From Macrobrachium rosenbergii (Eukaryota; Arthropoda; Malacostraca; Decapoda; Palaemonidae), in the NCBI RefSeq assembly GCF_040412425.1, contig NC_089783.1, forward strand, positions 34,701,125-34,765,124: a DNA stretch of 64,000 nucleotides, given 5' to 3'. A model generated the notes under the pieces. It did not search any database and had not been told where the DNA came from. It saw nothing but the letters and a program-made list of their open reading frames with translations. Numbering within the stretch: position 1 is the stretch's first letter; each line of letters starts with the position of its first letter. Shown here in pieces: positions 9,858-21,687 of this stretch. Made by a program: the position numbers and the translations under genes.

Positions 9858-12800
9858 CTGTAAGATTGGGCGAGTTCGGACGCTTTTTCAGGTTTTTCTT
9901 ATACCTAACTCTTGTTTTTTTATCTAGAGCAGATGTTAAGTATTGTATATATAGCTGGCCCATGAGACTTTCAGATGACAACATACAAAAATTTGTAAGC
10001 AATTTTATTATGTGAATAATACATTATTTGGTGTCCGAATTTAACTTAAATTTTGGGCGAGTTCGGACATATACAGGGAGAGTTCGGACAGTCATTAAAA
10101 TATGCTGTAGATGGATCATCGATGCCTCTGGCCTTTTTCCGGACACAGCTATTGTGAATTTGGACACTTTTAAAGTTTTAAAAAAAGATTCTCTGCAATT
10201 TGGTGCTGATTTGGACCAAATTGCCATAACATTCGAGATATTACTGACATGAGAAAATATATTTCTTCCTTTGTGGATACTTTATTTAACATGACAATGA
10301 GATCAGCAAAAAATGGCTCAAAAATGAAAGTAATATAATACTAGACTATCAGATTTGTTCCTTATTTCTTTGGCAAAACAAATTAACTAAATCTCCATTT
10401 AATATAACTAATAAACACCCTGACACTATTCTAATGCTTAATGACAAGAAATGATTTCATTATTACAGACAATGCTGAAAGAAAATCAAAGAAAACACCA
10501 ATACAATAAAATAAAGGCGTTTTGCTTATTAAAGGTTAAAGATCACCAGCATATGACAAGTAAGTTAGAAATAAAAAAATAAATCTTTTGGAGACAAATT
10601 CCTAGATATAAAAAATAATTCTCTTTGGAAAGACAAATTCCTGAATGCTTAGCTACCAGCCATTGAAATACACTATCTACAATACTAATACAAAAAAAAA
10701 AAACAAGGGCATCTTGCTTATCACAGACAATTTTCATTGTCAAAAAAAAGAAAAACTATAGAAAGACATATTCCTGAGTGCTAGTATACATTATTTTGGC
10801 CAGTTATTGACATCTACATCAAATATCATTTGTTCTCTATTATCTAATTTGGGTTCATTTACGTACATCACAATATCTCTCTCTTCAATTTCACAGCTTT
10901 CATCATCTGGTATATTTGAATTAACAAAGACATTTTTTGTCCCTTTGACATGTTGCAAAAACCTGACTATGAGATTCGGCATCACCTCCGTAATTACCAA
11001 CATATAGTAATGTTTCTTGCATTTGCTACACACCTGAACTACCACCCACTCATGTAGTTTAGGATTCTGGCCTTCTTCATTTCCTGTGGTTTCTCTTGCT
11101 GCTGAAAATTCCTTATTGTTATTGTCACTGTTTTTGGTTTTGATTTTATCTCCACTCCGTCCTTGGGCCTCCGTTCCTTCAAAGTCCTCCTGAGAGATGT
11201 CTCCCTCATCTTCTCGTATCACATCAGTATCTGCTTCATCTTCTAGTATCACATCTGTATCTGCTTCATCGTCTAGTATCACATCTGTATCTGCTTCATC
11301 TTCATGCATTATTTCAGTGTCTCCTCCATCAGTTATTAATGCAGTCAGTTCTCTCTCATCCATCTTGCGTGTCATCCCATCTTGTTTTGCAGTTGATCCC
11401 AGGGTTAATGGAACTGGTTTTCTCTGCTGTATACCAGTGTTCAACTTTTTATTTTGTTACGTTTGAGTATTATAGGTTTAGGTTCAGGTTCAGGTTCATT
11501 CAAAATAACATCATCAATATCGCCACTATCACTACTGTCACTTGAGATGGTATGCCGACCAAGTCTTTTACGTGTCACACTTTTTCCAGGGGGAACTGAC
11601 CGCTTCTTTTTTTTTTACCACGAGCAGATGTTGAAGTAGAAGGACCATACCTATAATTTGAAAGCATGTTAACCAAGGCTGCATCAAGAGCAGAACGTAC
11701 TGTTACCACCTCTGAATTAGCACTAGTACTGGCACCACTTGCCTCACTGGTGTTGGGTTCAGCTTGAGGGGGCCTTTGCAGTGGAGTTGCATGACCTGCT
11801 GAATCTTATTGCTCATTAGCTGTACCTGCACTAGTACTGATAGCACTTATCCTGTCTACTTCTGGGAGACAAGACATTACCTCTTCCGCACTCAAGGGAT
11901 ATATCCCACATTTTCAGAACCCACTTTGTATATTTTTTGCTTGGTTTTTCTGAAATTTCTCCATGAGTTTAGCCAGTTGCCTAGGGAATTCGGTCTTAGG
12001 GAGGGCAGCACATTTCCTACCCAGTGCAGTTGCTTTGAATTCACTTAATAGAGATTGCCAGTGTGTCTTCATAGGTCCAAATACTGACACATCCAAGGGT
12101 TGAGTGAGGTGTGTCGAATTTGGAGGGAGGAGAACAAATGAAATACTGTATTGTGATCCTCACAAGCACTCAACACAGCCAAACTCACTTGACTTGCAAG
12201 ATTGTCACCTATGATAACTTTTTTTTCCTTCTTTTGATCTTGCATAAGGGAGGATTACTTTGAAAAACCAATCCTCAAACGTTGTACTGTCAAACCACCC
12301 ACTATCAGTACGATTATATCTTGTATTGGAAGGTCCGCCTTCAGTCCGCAAGTCATAGAAGTGCTTTGCTTTGTAAACTACATATGGAGGAAGTATTTTT
12401 CCAGATGCTGTACAAGCAAACATTAGTGACACTGAAGACTTTGTTGAATTCGTTATCCTTTCAGGATATTTGCATCCTCTATGAATAATAACTTTTTTCC
12501 TTCCAGGGTCATCTGACAGATTTGTTTCATTATAATTGATGAGGTTATCAGGAGGTATATTTTCAATGGTTGCTTCCAAATGTCTAAAGTATGAATGAAT
12601 GATACTGGGAGTGACCTTTGCTCCGGCCACTTGAATGTTCTGGTTCATGCGCTGCTTCAAAAATGAACATGCCCAATCACAACCAGGGAAATTATTCTTT
12701 AATCTTTTAATGGTAACACCACGCCTATCTACCTGTAGATACATCTTGATTAGCACACGCAAGTCAGACATGTCTAAAGGGAAGCCCCACTGTGAAAGAG

Positions 12801-13716
12801 TAAGTAAATGGTCTACTATGATGGCTTCTTCTTCATTTGTTAATATAGTTTGTCCTCCAGATTTCTTTATGTGTTTTCTTGTGACAGCATCATGTAGAGT
12901 GCTCTTAGAGAAGCCATACTGGAATGCTGCTTGTCGCACACTGAGATCGCCCTTTCTAATGGCATCACACGCCTCCTGAAATTTTGTCTCAGGCCTTACT
13001 TTCATATAAGAAACCTCTGCCACTATCGCTTTTCATTGTCTTTTGTGATTTTGTACCACTTTCTACTGTCTTTTGTGATTTTGACATCTTTAAATTTCAC
13101 AATGATTTACACTCAATGAAGTACCATAGATGTGCATATCTATCTGTAAAAATGAATAAATAAAAGAAAAATGTTACCATATATCACTCATTAGAAAATT
13201 CCCATAAGACTAAACAATTTTATTTTGTTCATATTAATAATTACTGTATTCAGAGCTATTTGCTCCTGTCCGTCCGAACTCAAACCACCTTTTATACCTG
13301 TCCGAACACAGCACCATTTTTAATTAAAAAAATTATGAATCATTTAAATGCCCAATTAAGTATACTTAACATGCAGATGATGCAAATTCGTGATATGCAT
13401 GTCCAATCTACTTATTTTTTAACAAAATGACACCTCCTAATTCATTCTACATGCTTTGGGTTGTTTTTCACAGGAGAAGTTTTTCAACATTAAAAAATTT
13501 AAAAAAAAATCTAATACTGTTCAAATATATTTTTTCCATACATAAACTTAACATTAAGAAAAGACATTGCCATAATAAAGAGAGGAAAGTAATAGGATTA
13601 GGATCATAACCAGCAATTTTTAATTCATTGGTTTTTTATGACATATCTTCTACCATAACATTTTTTTAAAAAAATGTCCGAGCTCACCCTGCGTCCGAAT
13701 TTACCCAATCTTCCGG
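9858..13716 (-). mobile_element. pogo-type DNA transposon, 3.9 kb
   Basis: The terminal inverted repeat is CTGTAAGATTGGGCGAG at the left, and CCGGAAGATTGGGTAAA in reverse complement at the right. TA dinucleotides at 9856-9857 and 13717-13718 flank it, the target duplication of the Tc1/mariner-pogo group. The subterminal motif GAGTTCGGAC recurs near 9871, 10059 and 10080, with TCCGAA/TCCGAG words near the right end. It contains one broken transposase on the minus strand. Confidence 0.85.
10791..13023 (-). pseudogene. pogo/DDE transposase with frameshifts
   Basis: The best start is the ATG at about 13005 (MKVRPETKFQEACDAI). An N-terminal helix-turn-helix of psq type follows (LSVRQAAFQYGFSKSTLHDA), then the DDE region: NYNETNLSDDPG, FACTASGKILPPYVVYKA, GWFDSTTFEDWF, GDNLAS and LPPNSTHLTQPLDVSVFGPMK. 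A one-base slip in the A run near 12218 separates the first catalytic block from GDN. A second slip lies near 12140 and another near 11610. The family norm at the first site is (Y/A)DET; here it is NET (AAT instead of GAT), so a catalytic Asp is missing. The C-terminal part (10791-11444) is acidic with three 10-residue repeats of the type DEADTDVI(L/R)(E/D)(D/E), encoded by 30-bp repeats at 11208-11310, and a CxxC pair. Confidence 0.82.
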
Positions 13717-13751
13717 TAATAATTCATGTGGATTGCTGTGTAGAAATACTG

Positions 13752-13893
13752 CCTTTGTAGGGGAGCATCTGGGGTTTGTGTGGTTGGTGGTTAGGGTAAC
13801 TTTTTGTAGCTCAGTGTTACCTTATACACTGGGAATAGATTTGCAGCGGATACAGAAGGGTATTATGGAAAGCATACTGTAGCTAAGTACACT
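13752..13893. repeat. 163-bp satellite array, right part
   Basis: Resumes with CCTTTGTAGGGGAGCATCTGG and runs through TTTGCAGCGGATACAGAAGG, collinear with the array that stops at 9299. Confidence 0.8.
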
Positions 13894-14927
13894 CAGTCAT
13901 TGTGGATGTCGAGAGCTAGCCTAGGCTATGTATACCATTTTTAAAGTTTTCAATAATGAAGTCAGTTTATTGGTAATACTAAATTTCTTTAATTTCCAGC
14001 CAGTTACATGAATCATATATTTTTCCAACTGTTTAGCTTGTGTTTTATGCATTTCTAACTATCATTATTGGTGTAGACATCTCATTTTATTGTTTTCCCC
14101 TCATACCTATGCCGAACAATTATGGAACACCAGAAACTTAGTTTAGCCTAATGCACCTTTTCACGAAGGCTGGAAATTCAAAAGTCGCAACACAACCATT
14201 TGAAAGATGGGTAATTCTAAGAAAATTACCCTAAACACTGCACCCTGTATTTAGTACTAGCTCCTAGGGGATGACCGTAAAAACACAAAGGTTGTTGAAT
14301 TTCTCAAATTATCTTGTTAAATTTCTTAAATTATCTCACCTACACTGCATTATATTCACCCTATGTTGTTCAGTCAGAAAACTTAATGAACAATGTCTCT
14401 GTGTAGAGGTCTTCTGTAGACTTACTGAAAGTTCATTGGTATCAACAGTTACAGTCACCAAAAATTTTGTAAAGAATGAAAATGTGGCAAGTACAGTATA
14501 GTTTCAACCTACCCTGTCCTAACCTAACATACCTTGAGCACTAACTCCTCACCTAGGCATTGGCTTTTCCCTGTCCCCCACTTACCCTGACATAGAGGGC
14601 CGTAAAAGTCATTGAGTTGAATACATTAGCATATTGTAATATGATGTACTGGGCCAGGGGTACTTTAACCCCCTTGAATCCCCCCCCCTCCATCCTAACC
14701 TGAGCTAGATCACCGTAAATCATGAAAATAAAGTACAGAAATTCATCTCAACCTAACTGTGCATGCTGGATCCTAACTGGCAGTGGGAACACCCCCTGTT
14801 ACCCCCTTAACATTACAGAGAACATCTTTCTTACCTTGAGGTTGGAAAGTACACAGTAGGTTATACACTTTTACTCTTATTCATTTCTCATTCATAGTAA
14901 TTGAGTCTTTCAGCCAGTGTTTATCTG
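13894..14927. other. No gene seen
   Basis: Unique-looking AT-rich sequence. A short degenerate CCTAACCTAACA (14518-14529) is a reverse-complement TTAGG remnant. No reading frame or RNA gene recognised. Confidence 0.55.
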
Positions 14928-15330
14928 TTCCAAGGGAAATAAAAACCAGAGCCTTTTATATAGGTATATCCTTGGTGCATAAGCTATAATTGATCATTGG
15001 AATTTGGTAACAAAGTATTTAATAGGGGGTGAACGTGGGAGTATCCCTCACTCAACAACCGTCACGCTCACTTTTCTTTTGGTTGTAACAGAGAACAGAT
15101 GTGCTGTGCTCTTCTACCCCTGCCTGGTAGTTGAGAGCTTGGGGAGTGTTTTAATGAATATTTGCTGATTTCCAATTAATTGCTGTTTTATTTTCCTTTT
15201 AGTTGTATTATTTTTTATTCTTGTTTCTTATCCAAATGGAGAAGAAACATGAACATCATTGCGAGAGACGTGACCATCCTTGTGGGCGGCTCACATCACC
15301 TGTAACGACTGGTATATACTTGCTCTTGTT
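14928..15330 (+). mobile_element. DIRS-like element (lineage 2), terminal fragment
   Basis: Matches the left ends of the elements at 52778 and 58062: ATAAAAACC, CCTTTTATATAGG, GGTAACAAAG, GGGAGTATCCCTCACTCA and GAGAACAGATGTGCT in the same order, then GGAGAAGAAACATGAACATC. Only the terminal repeat and a little internal sequence are present, with no protein-coding part. Confidence 0.65.
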
Positions 15331-15340
15331 TTGCCTGGTA

Positions 15341-15648
15341 GCGGGTTAGTGCCGTCAGTGCACCTCATGCGGTGCAATGTATCTATTACTTAAGGATCTT
15401 TGCAGTGTCCCTTTGGCCCCTAGCTGCAACCCCTTTCATTCCTATTACCATACCTCCATTCATAATCTCTCTCTCTCTCTTCTTACTTTCCACCCTCTCC
15501 AAACAATTGATTCATAGTGGAACTGCGAGGTTTTCCTCTTATTACACCTTTTAAAACTTTTCACTGTCAATTTCAGTTTCAGTGCTGACTGGCCTCATAG
15601 ACACCAGCGCTTGGCCTTTGGCCTAAATTCTATATTCTATTCTATTCT
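15341..15648. mobile_element. SINE-like 300-bp repeat, copy A
   Basis: One of four copies (with 18721, 23702 and 35601) sharing GTGCCGTCAGTGCACCTCA, ATTACTTAAGGTTC, CTAGCTGCAACCCC, CAATTGATTCATA, TCCTCTTATTACACC and the end block CTTGGCCTTTGGCCTAAATT. No convincing polymerase III A/B boxes were found, so the SINE label rests on size and dispersal only. Confidence 0.7.
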
Positions 15649-16677
15649 TACTCTTGTTTTGCCATGTGCAGGTGAAAATCGTGCTGTAGGGCTATCCTTG
15701 TAGGGAATGTGCTGTATGAGGTTTGCCCCAGCAGACTAGATTTAGGAAGGGAAAGTAGAGAGATGGAAAGTACTTGCTGGTTTTATCTGGGGACAGGGAT
15801 TTGGGGGAAAAAATCCTTCTAAAATCCTCAAGTTTTAACTTAAAGATAGCCATAGTTTAATGCAAAGATAAGCCGTGGTTTAATGCAATGATAAGCCATG
15901 GTTTAATGCTGCATATATAAGCTTACTGTCCTTGCAGAACAAAAAGCTTGTTATTTAAGGAGGTGCAGTTGATCAGACTTTGTGTGGCATAATTTCCTAG
16001 AACTTAGAAGACAAGTTCAAGTTGTCTATGAGAGAACTTATAATGAGGGTGGTCTACCCTCAAGTCATCATGCTTTGGAGTTGATTCTAGCGTGCCTCCC
16101 CTTGTAAGAAGCTGATAGAACTGCTGTACAGTAATCCCTTGTTTATTCAGATTAATACATCCAAGGCCTGCTGGATAATGGAAATTTCCAAATATCATGA
16201 AAAACACTCACCTTGTTAATATGCAATACCGTGTTCAGAATTATGTTAAATAGGAAGACTTTGGAACTCTATCTTGCTATTAGTGGCTTTGCATACCTTG
16301 AAGGTGTGACCTCATCTATAGCCAAAATTTACTTAATCAGGTTTTATGATGTTTAAGAAATTGTTTTGGGAGGCCACTTGTGAGGTAACTTGTAATAAAC
16401 GTGAAGTCCTGTATAAACTACAGCAGTTACTTTATGCACTATAGATGCTATGCCACAGTAATTTTGAAATGTTTCCTAAATATTTAACATTCTTAGTTTG
16501 ATGTTTGGGACCACATAGCATAAACACCTGTAGTTTTATATGGAGATTTGATTAATTTATCCGCTGTATGGAGAACAGAGTACAGTATTACTTATACAGT
16601 AAATTAGATGTATGGTCTTAATTGTAATATGGACTACAATTTAGAATCTTACAGTATTTGAAATGTAAATTACTGTA
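15649..16677. other. Upstream flank of SMPD2, no gene seen
   Basis: AT-rich, with a short triple run around 15845-15905 (AAGATAGCCATAGTTTAATGC and variants, three units). The SMPD2 promoter or a 5' non-coding exon may lie here, but I cannot point to one. Confidence 0.5.
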
Positions 16678-16914
16678 CAGGCAGTCCCTGGTTATCGGCA
16701 GGGGTTCGATTCCCGATGGCGTGGCAATAACTGAAAATCGCCAATAACCAAAAATTGGTGATAATAGCGCTGAAATCCCTGCCTATTGGCACTGATAACT
16801 GGATATTATTGGTGCCGATAACCAGGGATCAACGCTGCTGTTAAGTGGAGATCGGCTCATATCAACGCCGAAAATCCAGTTAAAACTGGATCGCCGATAA
16901 CCGGGGACTGCCTG
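16678..16914. mobile_element. Tigger-type MITE, 237 bp
   Basis: Terminal inverted repeats CAGGCAGTCCCTGGTTAT and (reverse complement) CAGGCAGTCCCCGGTTAT, flanked by TA at 16676-16677 and 16915-16916. The body has further internal inverted repeats of the CCGATAACC type. Non-coding. It lies about 160 bp upstream of the SMPD2 start exon. Confidence 0.88.
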
Positions 16915-17077
16915 TATCATAATATGCTAGGCATAATGTGGCCTAAAGTTTTTTTACATCATTAGATCTTGTGATTAAAGTTTGTGAAGGATGATAAAGT
17001 GACTGAGTTATGATGTTTAAAATTTAGTAATTATCGAGAAAAATTTGATGTCAGTACGTATTTTACAGTGATAACAG

Positions 17078-17151
17078 ATGACGATCCCTGAGATAGTGCC
17101 GAAAGACAACAGCATGGCTGTGGAGATTAAGGTTCTAACCCTCAATATATG
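17078..17151 (+). CDS. SMPD2: SMPD2 coding exon 1
   Basis: Encodes residues 1-24 and two bases of Trp25, including the metal-site Asn23. The donor is TG|GTAAGT. A TTTTACAG acceptor-like sequence ends at 17068, just upstream of the start, so this is probably the first coding exon behind a non-coding 5' exon that I could not place. Confidence 0.85.
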
Positions 17152-20100
17152 GTAAGTACTGTACCCTGCAAAGTATTTATTACAGGTTGACCATCACTAA
17201 TCCGGCAATCAGTAGTCCGGAACAATGAGTAATCCGGCACAAATTTTGGCTAGAGTAATTTCTAATGTTTCCGCACTAATTTTCAAATTTCCCGGGTCGC
17301 TGCGCTAACTCGCTCGCCGGCTGCTTCAATTTGGTGGCGCAGTGTGCTGCATCAACAAACTGGTAGCCTAGCCTACATTATACTGAAATCTATTCACATA
17401 TTAACAGTATTATACAAACATCAACGTAACGAATGTGCATCTTTTTCATGGATCTTTTAAAAAGTTATGCTTTACTACATTGTTTCCAATTGCGTATATT
17501 CTCATATTGCTTTTGTGTTATAAATTGCAATCAATGTTTTGTTTTGGGAATCGATATCGCCGCATTTAACCAAGTTCAAAGCTCTTTTCTTGCTTCTAGT
17601 TAGCATAAATGAATATGGATACTTTATTTATTTGGGACAAGGATATTTTTCATTATACGAAGTGTTTTTAAGTCGAAATATAACTTAAATAGGTCTCGTT
17701 GTGAAATTAATTTAGTTATTTTTTCGTTAATGTATGACGTTTGCGGGAATCGCGGCTGGCCATTTTGGGGGCATGTTTTTTTTTTTTTGAGTAAAAAAAA
17801 ATCAAGATTCTGTTCGCTATTTTCTCTTGATTTCATCATAATACGAGCTTTACGTATTTATCTTTTATTGGCGTGAAAACAGTAGTAATTTGTATTCTTT
17901 CATGCCCGGTAGTTTTGATTAAAATACATTCTCTCCAGTTTTATTTACGGTCGAGTTTCATCCATGTTGCCGATGCACGATAATTTATAGTCATTAGCAG
18001 CTTGAATATTGTTTTCTCAGCTTCAGCTACAACTTGCAGCTTAAAGTTACTGTAGCAGTATATTTCCCTGCCGATCTTTTCTCCAAAGTGAACAAGAGTA
18101 TAGTGTAAAAAATATTTCAGTCCTATTGTACAGTACTTAACGTCATTTGTAACATAACTATAGTAATTGTGTATTACCGTACGATGATTGAAATACAAGC
18201 ACAACAGTTGTTATCCGATACGATTATTAGCAAAACAACAGTTTCCCGTTCTTTCGTTTATGGCTGTACACATTTACGCAAGAGTATAACGTTACTAACA
18301 ATACTTTTATCATTCTCTTTTACTTTTTTAACTAGCAGATGGAATAAAGAGATGGAGGAAAAGAAGTTGGTCTCTCTCGCTGCCTGCGCCTGTGTGAAAT
18401 CTAAAAATATTTCCTAAATATTTTCGTATCGGTATTAATTGCTAACCCCATCATAAACTCGAAATATCATAAGTTGAATTATCGTAACTCGAGCACTACC
18501 TGTATTTGATAATTGTCTTTTCTTTATTAACCAACTTATACTGATTTATGGGATATTTTAATTCTAGGATGAGGTGCTTAGCTACTGTGTTTCGTGTATT
18601 CTAGCCTAATAAATGACTAATACGGCAAAATGGCTAATCCGGCACCCTCTAGGTCCCAATGATGCCGGATTAGTGATGGTCAACCTGTACTTCATTATGT
18701 TGACATTGCTTATGAAGAAGACCCCGTAGGGGGGTTGTGCCATCAGTACACCTTATGCGGTGCCACGTAGGCATTACTTAAGGTTCTTTGCAGTGTCCCT
18801 TTGACCCCTAGCTGCAACCCCTGTCATTTCTCTTACTGTACTGCCATTCATGTTCTCTTTCTTCCATCTTACTTGCCACCCTCTCCTAACAATTGATTCA
18901 TATTGCAGCTGTAAGGTTTGCCTCCTGTTACATCTTTCAAACCTTTTTACTGTCAATATCCGTTGCAGAGCTGAATGACCTCATAGGTCCTAGCACTTGG
19001 CCTTTGGCCTAAATTCTGTATTCTATTCTGTTATGTAGAAGACAAACCTGTACAGGAAATACATCACCAGACCTGTAAATTCATGTATGGTCAGAGCACC
19101 CATATGAAAAGCTAAATACATATTGTGCATTAGCTCTTATACAAGTATATATAATATAGATTATTAGTTTTGTAAAATGTAAATGAATTTTTTGTCCATG
19201 ACTTTCACCTATTTATTGTTTTGGACCTGTGAATGTTTAAATGCAGTATGGAATTCATTTTCTATTTTGATATTTGCTGTATTAAATGCATTATTAGTAA
19301 GGGACTGTTATATAGTTTTTAAAAGAATTAGATTGCTCACCAGTATTTTGAAAATGTTAATATCTTTTCAAAGAAAGTTCTGTCAGAGACAGAAAATGAA
19401 GTGCACATTTTACACGCTGTGAAGTAGGACATTCTTTTACTACAATCAGTGTGTACTTTATTATACAGTATGTATTTACACGAACTCCTCTACGGTATTG
19501 TACAGTATAAAAGTCTTTAAGGTGGTAGACACTGTGTTATCACATCTGCTATGATGGTATACAAACACCAACCTACTTAAGAACATTCAACTTACAAAAA
19601 TTCAAAGATACAAACAAACAAGATCGCAAATTAAAATTGTGTTCACAGCGCTCCCCCTTTGCCACCTGTAAGTTCAAATTTTGTTCTGTGCACCTATTCT
19701 ATAAAGTACAGTACTGTATGTACAGTGAATTGTGTTTTAGGATGAAAAAACATACAGTACAGTACTGTATTGACTTTATATCATTCTGTACTTAAATAGG
19801 TGTGAAGAGTACACTAACCAACCTACAAACAATTCAATGTACAAACGGCTATCTGGAACGTAACTTGTTTGTAAGTAGGGTGCAAGATTCTACTGAATAT
19901 TTTTTATCATTTAAGGGGGATACCTGGTGTCTCCAAGGACAGGAAGGCAAGAGTGGAAGCCATAGCAAATCAACTGATAGCAGGTCCTGAGGAATATGAC
20001 TTTGTTTTTCTGCAGGAGGTGTGGTCCTTAGAAGATTACAGATTCATTGTAAGCAAGGTATGGATATACAGTACTGCTTCAGAATTCATCAACATTATTT

Positions 20101-21597
20101 CTAGTGTAGCGACCTACAGTAGATATGATTAAGTTATTCTGTAAAGAGAGTCAACTGTGGTTGAATTTTGCAGCTGTTACTTTATCTGCTTTCTGTATTT
20201 CTCGAAAAACATAGGTAGACATTGAGCATATAAGTCACAAGTAAATGGGTTAACTGTAATTCATACTTCTTTTCAGGTCAACAAAAAATTGCCCTTTTCT
20301 GAGTATTTTGTGAGCGGTGGTTCTGGATCTGGACTGTGCACTTTCTCCAAAACTCAAATAACTGATGTCCGATACAGAAGATTTTCTTTGAATGGTTACC
20401 CACACAAAATTCTCCACGGTGATTGGTGGGGTGGGAAAGGAGTTGCTCTCTGCCGCACAGTTCGCCATGGAATTCCGTTTTGCCTTGCTAACACTCACGT
20501 AAGCATTGTTCGTCATGTTACTTACCTGGGAAATATTTTGTTTGCATAACCATTCTTGTTTCAGAAAATAGGACAAGAAAGATCAGGGTAGGAATAATTG
20601 ATCTGATTTTGTCGAAGTCATTATGTGTTTGCATAGGAGCTTTGATATTCCTCTGTCATTTGCAGAGAAAATGAGCATTTAAGGTAACAAACTGGTAATA
20701 AAATCCAAGAAACTGACAACATTCTGCAAAAAATTCATTCATGAATATGTCTACCAGTATGTCAGTAAAACATGTCATAGTTTTGTATACCAAGGAGGTT
20801 TTTCTAACTCCATCGCCCCTCTAGCTTGGCCAGTGATACATATGAGCTAGTATGAGGTGTTGCATGTTGTGATAAAATGCAGTAACTTTTATTGAAAATG
20901 TCCTTCAAAATATTACTATCGGCAACCCTTCCCTATCTTCGTTCCTAAGCATGATGCAGCATCATAGCTTCATTAGTAATGGTCAGTGCCTCACAAAACC
21001 TTGTCCAGTATTGCATTTTTTATTGCTTCATCACAGCCCTTCAGTACTCATCTTTTCTTGAAATTGTTCCACATTTATTGAGGATTTTCATGAAACAAAG
21101 CAGATATTGTACTGACATAGTAAGCAACCCAACAAGTAGGAATGAGAGTCAAGAAGGGATGTAGGTGATCCAATTATACTCGTTGTCTACATCAACCCCC
21201 TTCCCATCTCTCCCTTCTTGACTGACTCCCAGCCATTGACCTCTAGCATTCTTAACCTCGGCCTATGCATTTTCTTTTGTTGTAGGGTTATGAGCATGAA
21301 GATAATAAGGAGAGAGAGAAGCATTCTGATTCTGCGATAAGAAATTCTCCTACTACGTACATTTGTACCTCGCTCACACACCTTCCTCCTCTCCTCTGTC
21401 ATTTTTCATTTCTATACTTCTTGGTGTTTTTTCATAATTCACTGTATAAAATGTTGAAAAAAGGATGCAAATTATAATGCTAGATCATTGCTCCCAGTCC
21501 ATACTAATAGTTCATAAGCAAAAACATGATCAAAACAAAGTGTCAGGTGATGCTGCAGCATTTCTATTTCACTACTCTGAGTATTAGGTGGTATACC

Positions 21598-21687
<90 letters not shown>

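Larger units (their letters stand above)
9300..13751. mobile_element. MITE split by a pogo-type transposon
   Basis: The left terminal repeat starts CAGTAGAACTACATAACA at 9300. The right terminal repeat ends at 13751 and reads CAGTATTTCTACACAGCA in reverse complement. Long arms continue inwards: 9333-9490 pairs with about 9690-9857. Removing 9858-13716 and one TA joins the right arm seamlessly and leaves an element of about 590 bp. It lies inside the 163-bp array, which continues on both sides. No coding capacity of its own. Confidence 0.8.

Noticed and set aside
15341..15648. tRNA-derived SINE or tRNA gene
   Set aside because: No A box, B box or cloverleaf could be found on either strand; labelled SINE-like only.
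17114..17116. ATG 17114 as the SMPD2 start
   Set aside because: It remains possible, but the upstream in-frame ATG at 17078 gives an N-terminal extension of length comparable to the family, so it was preferred.
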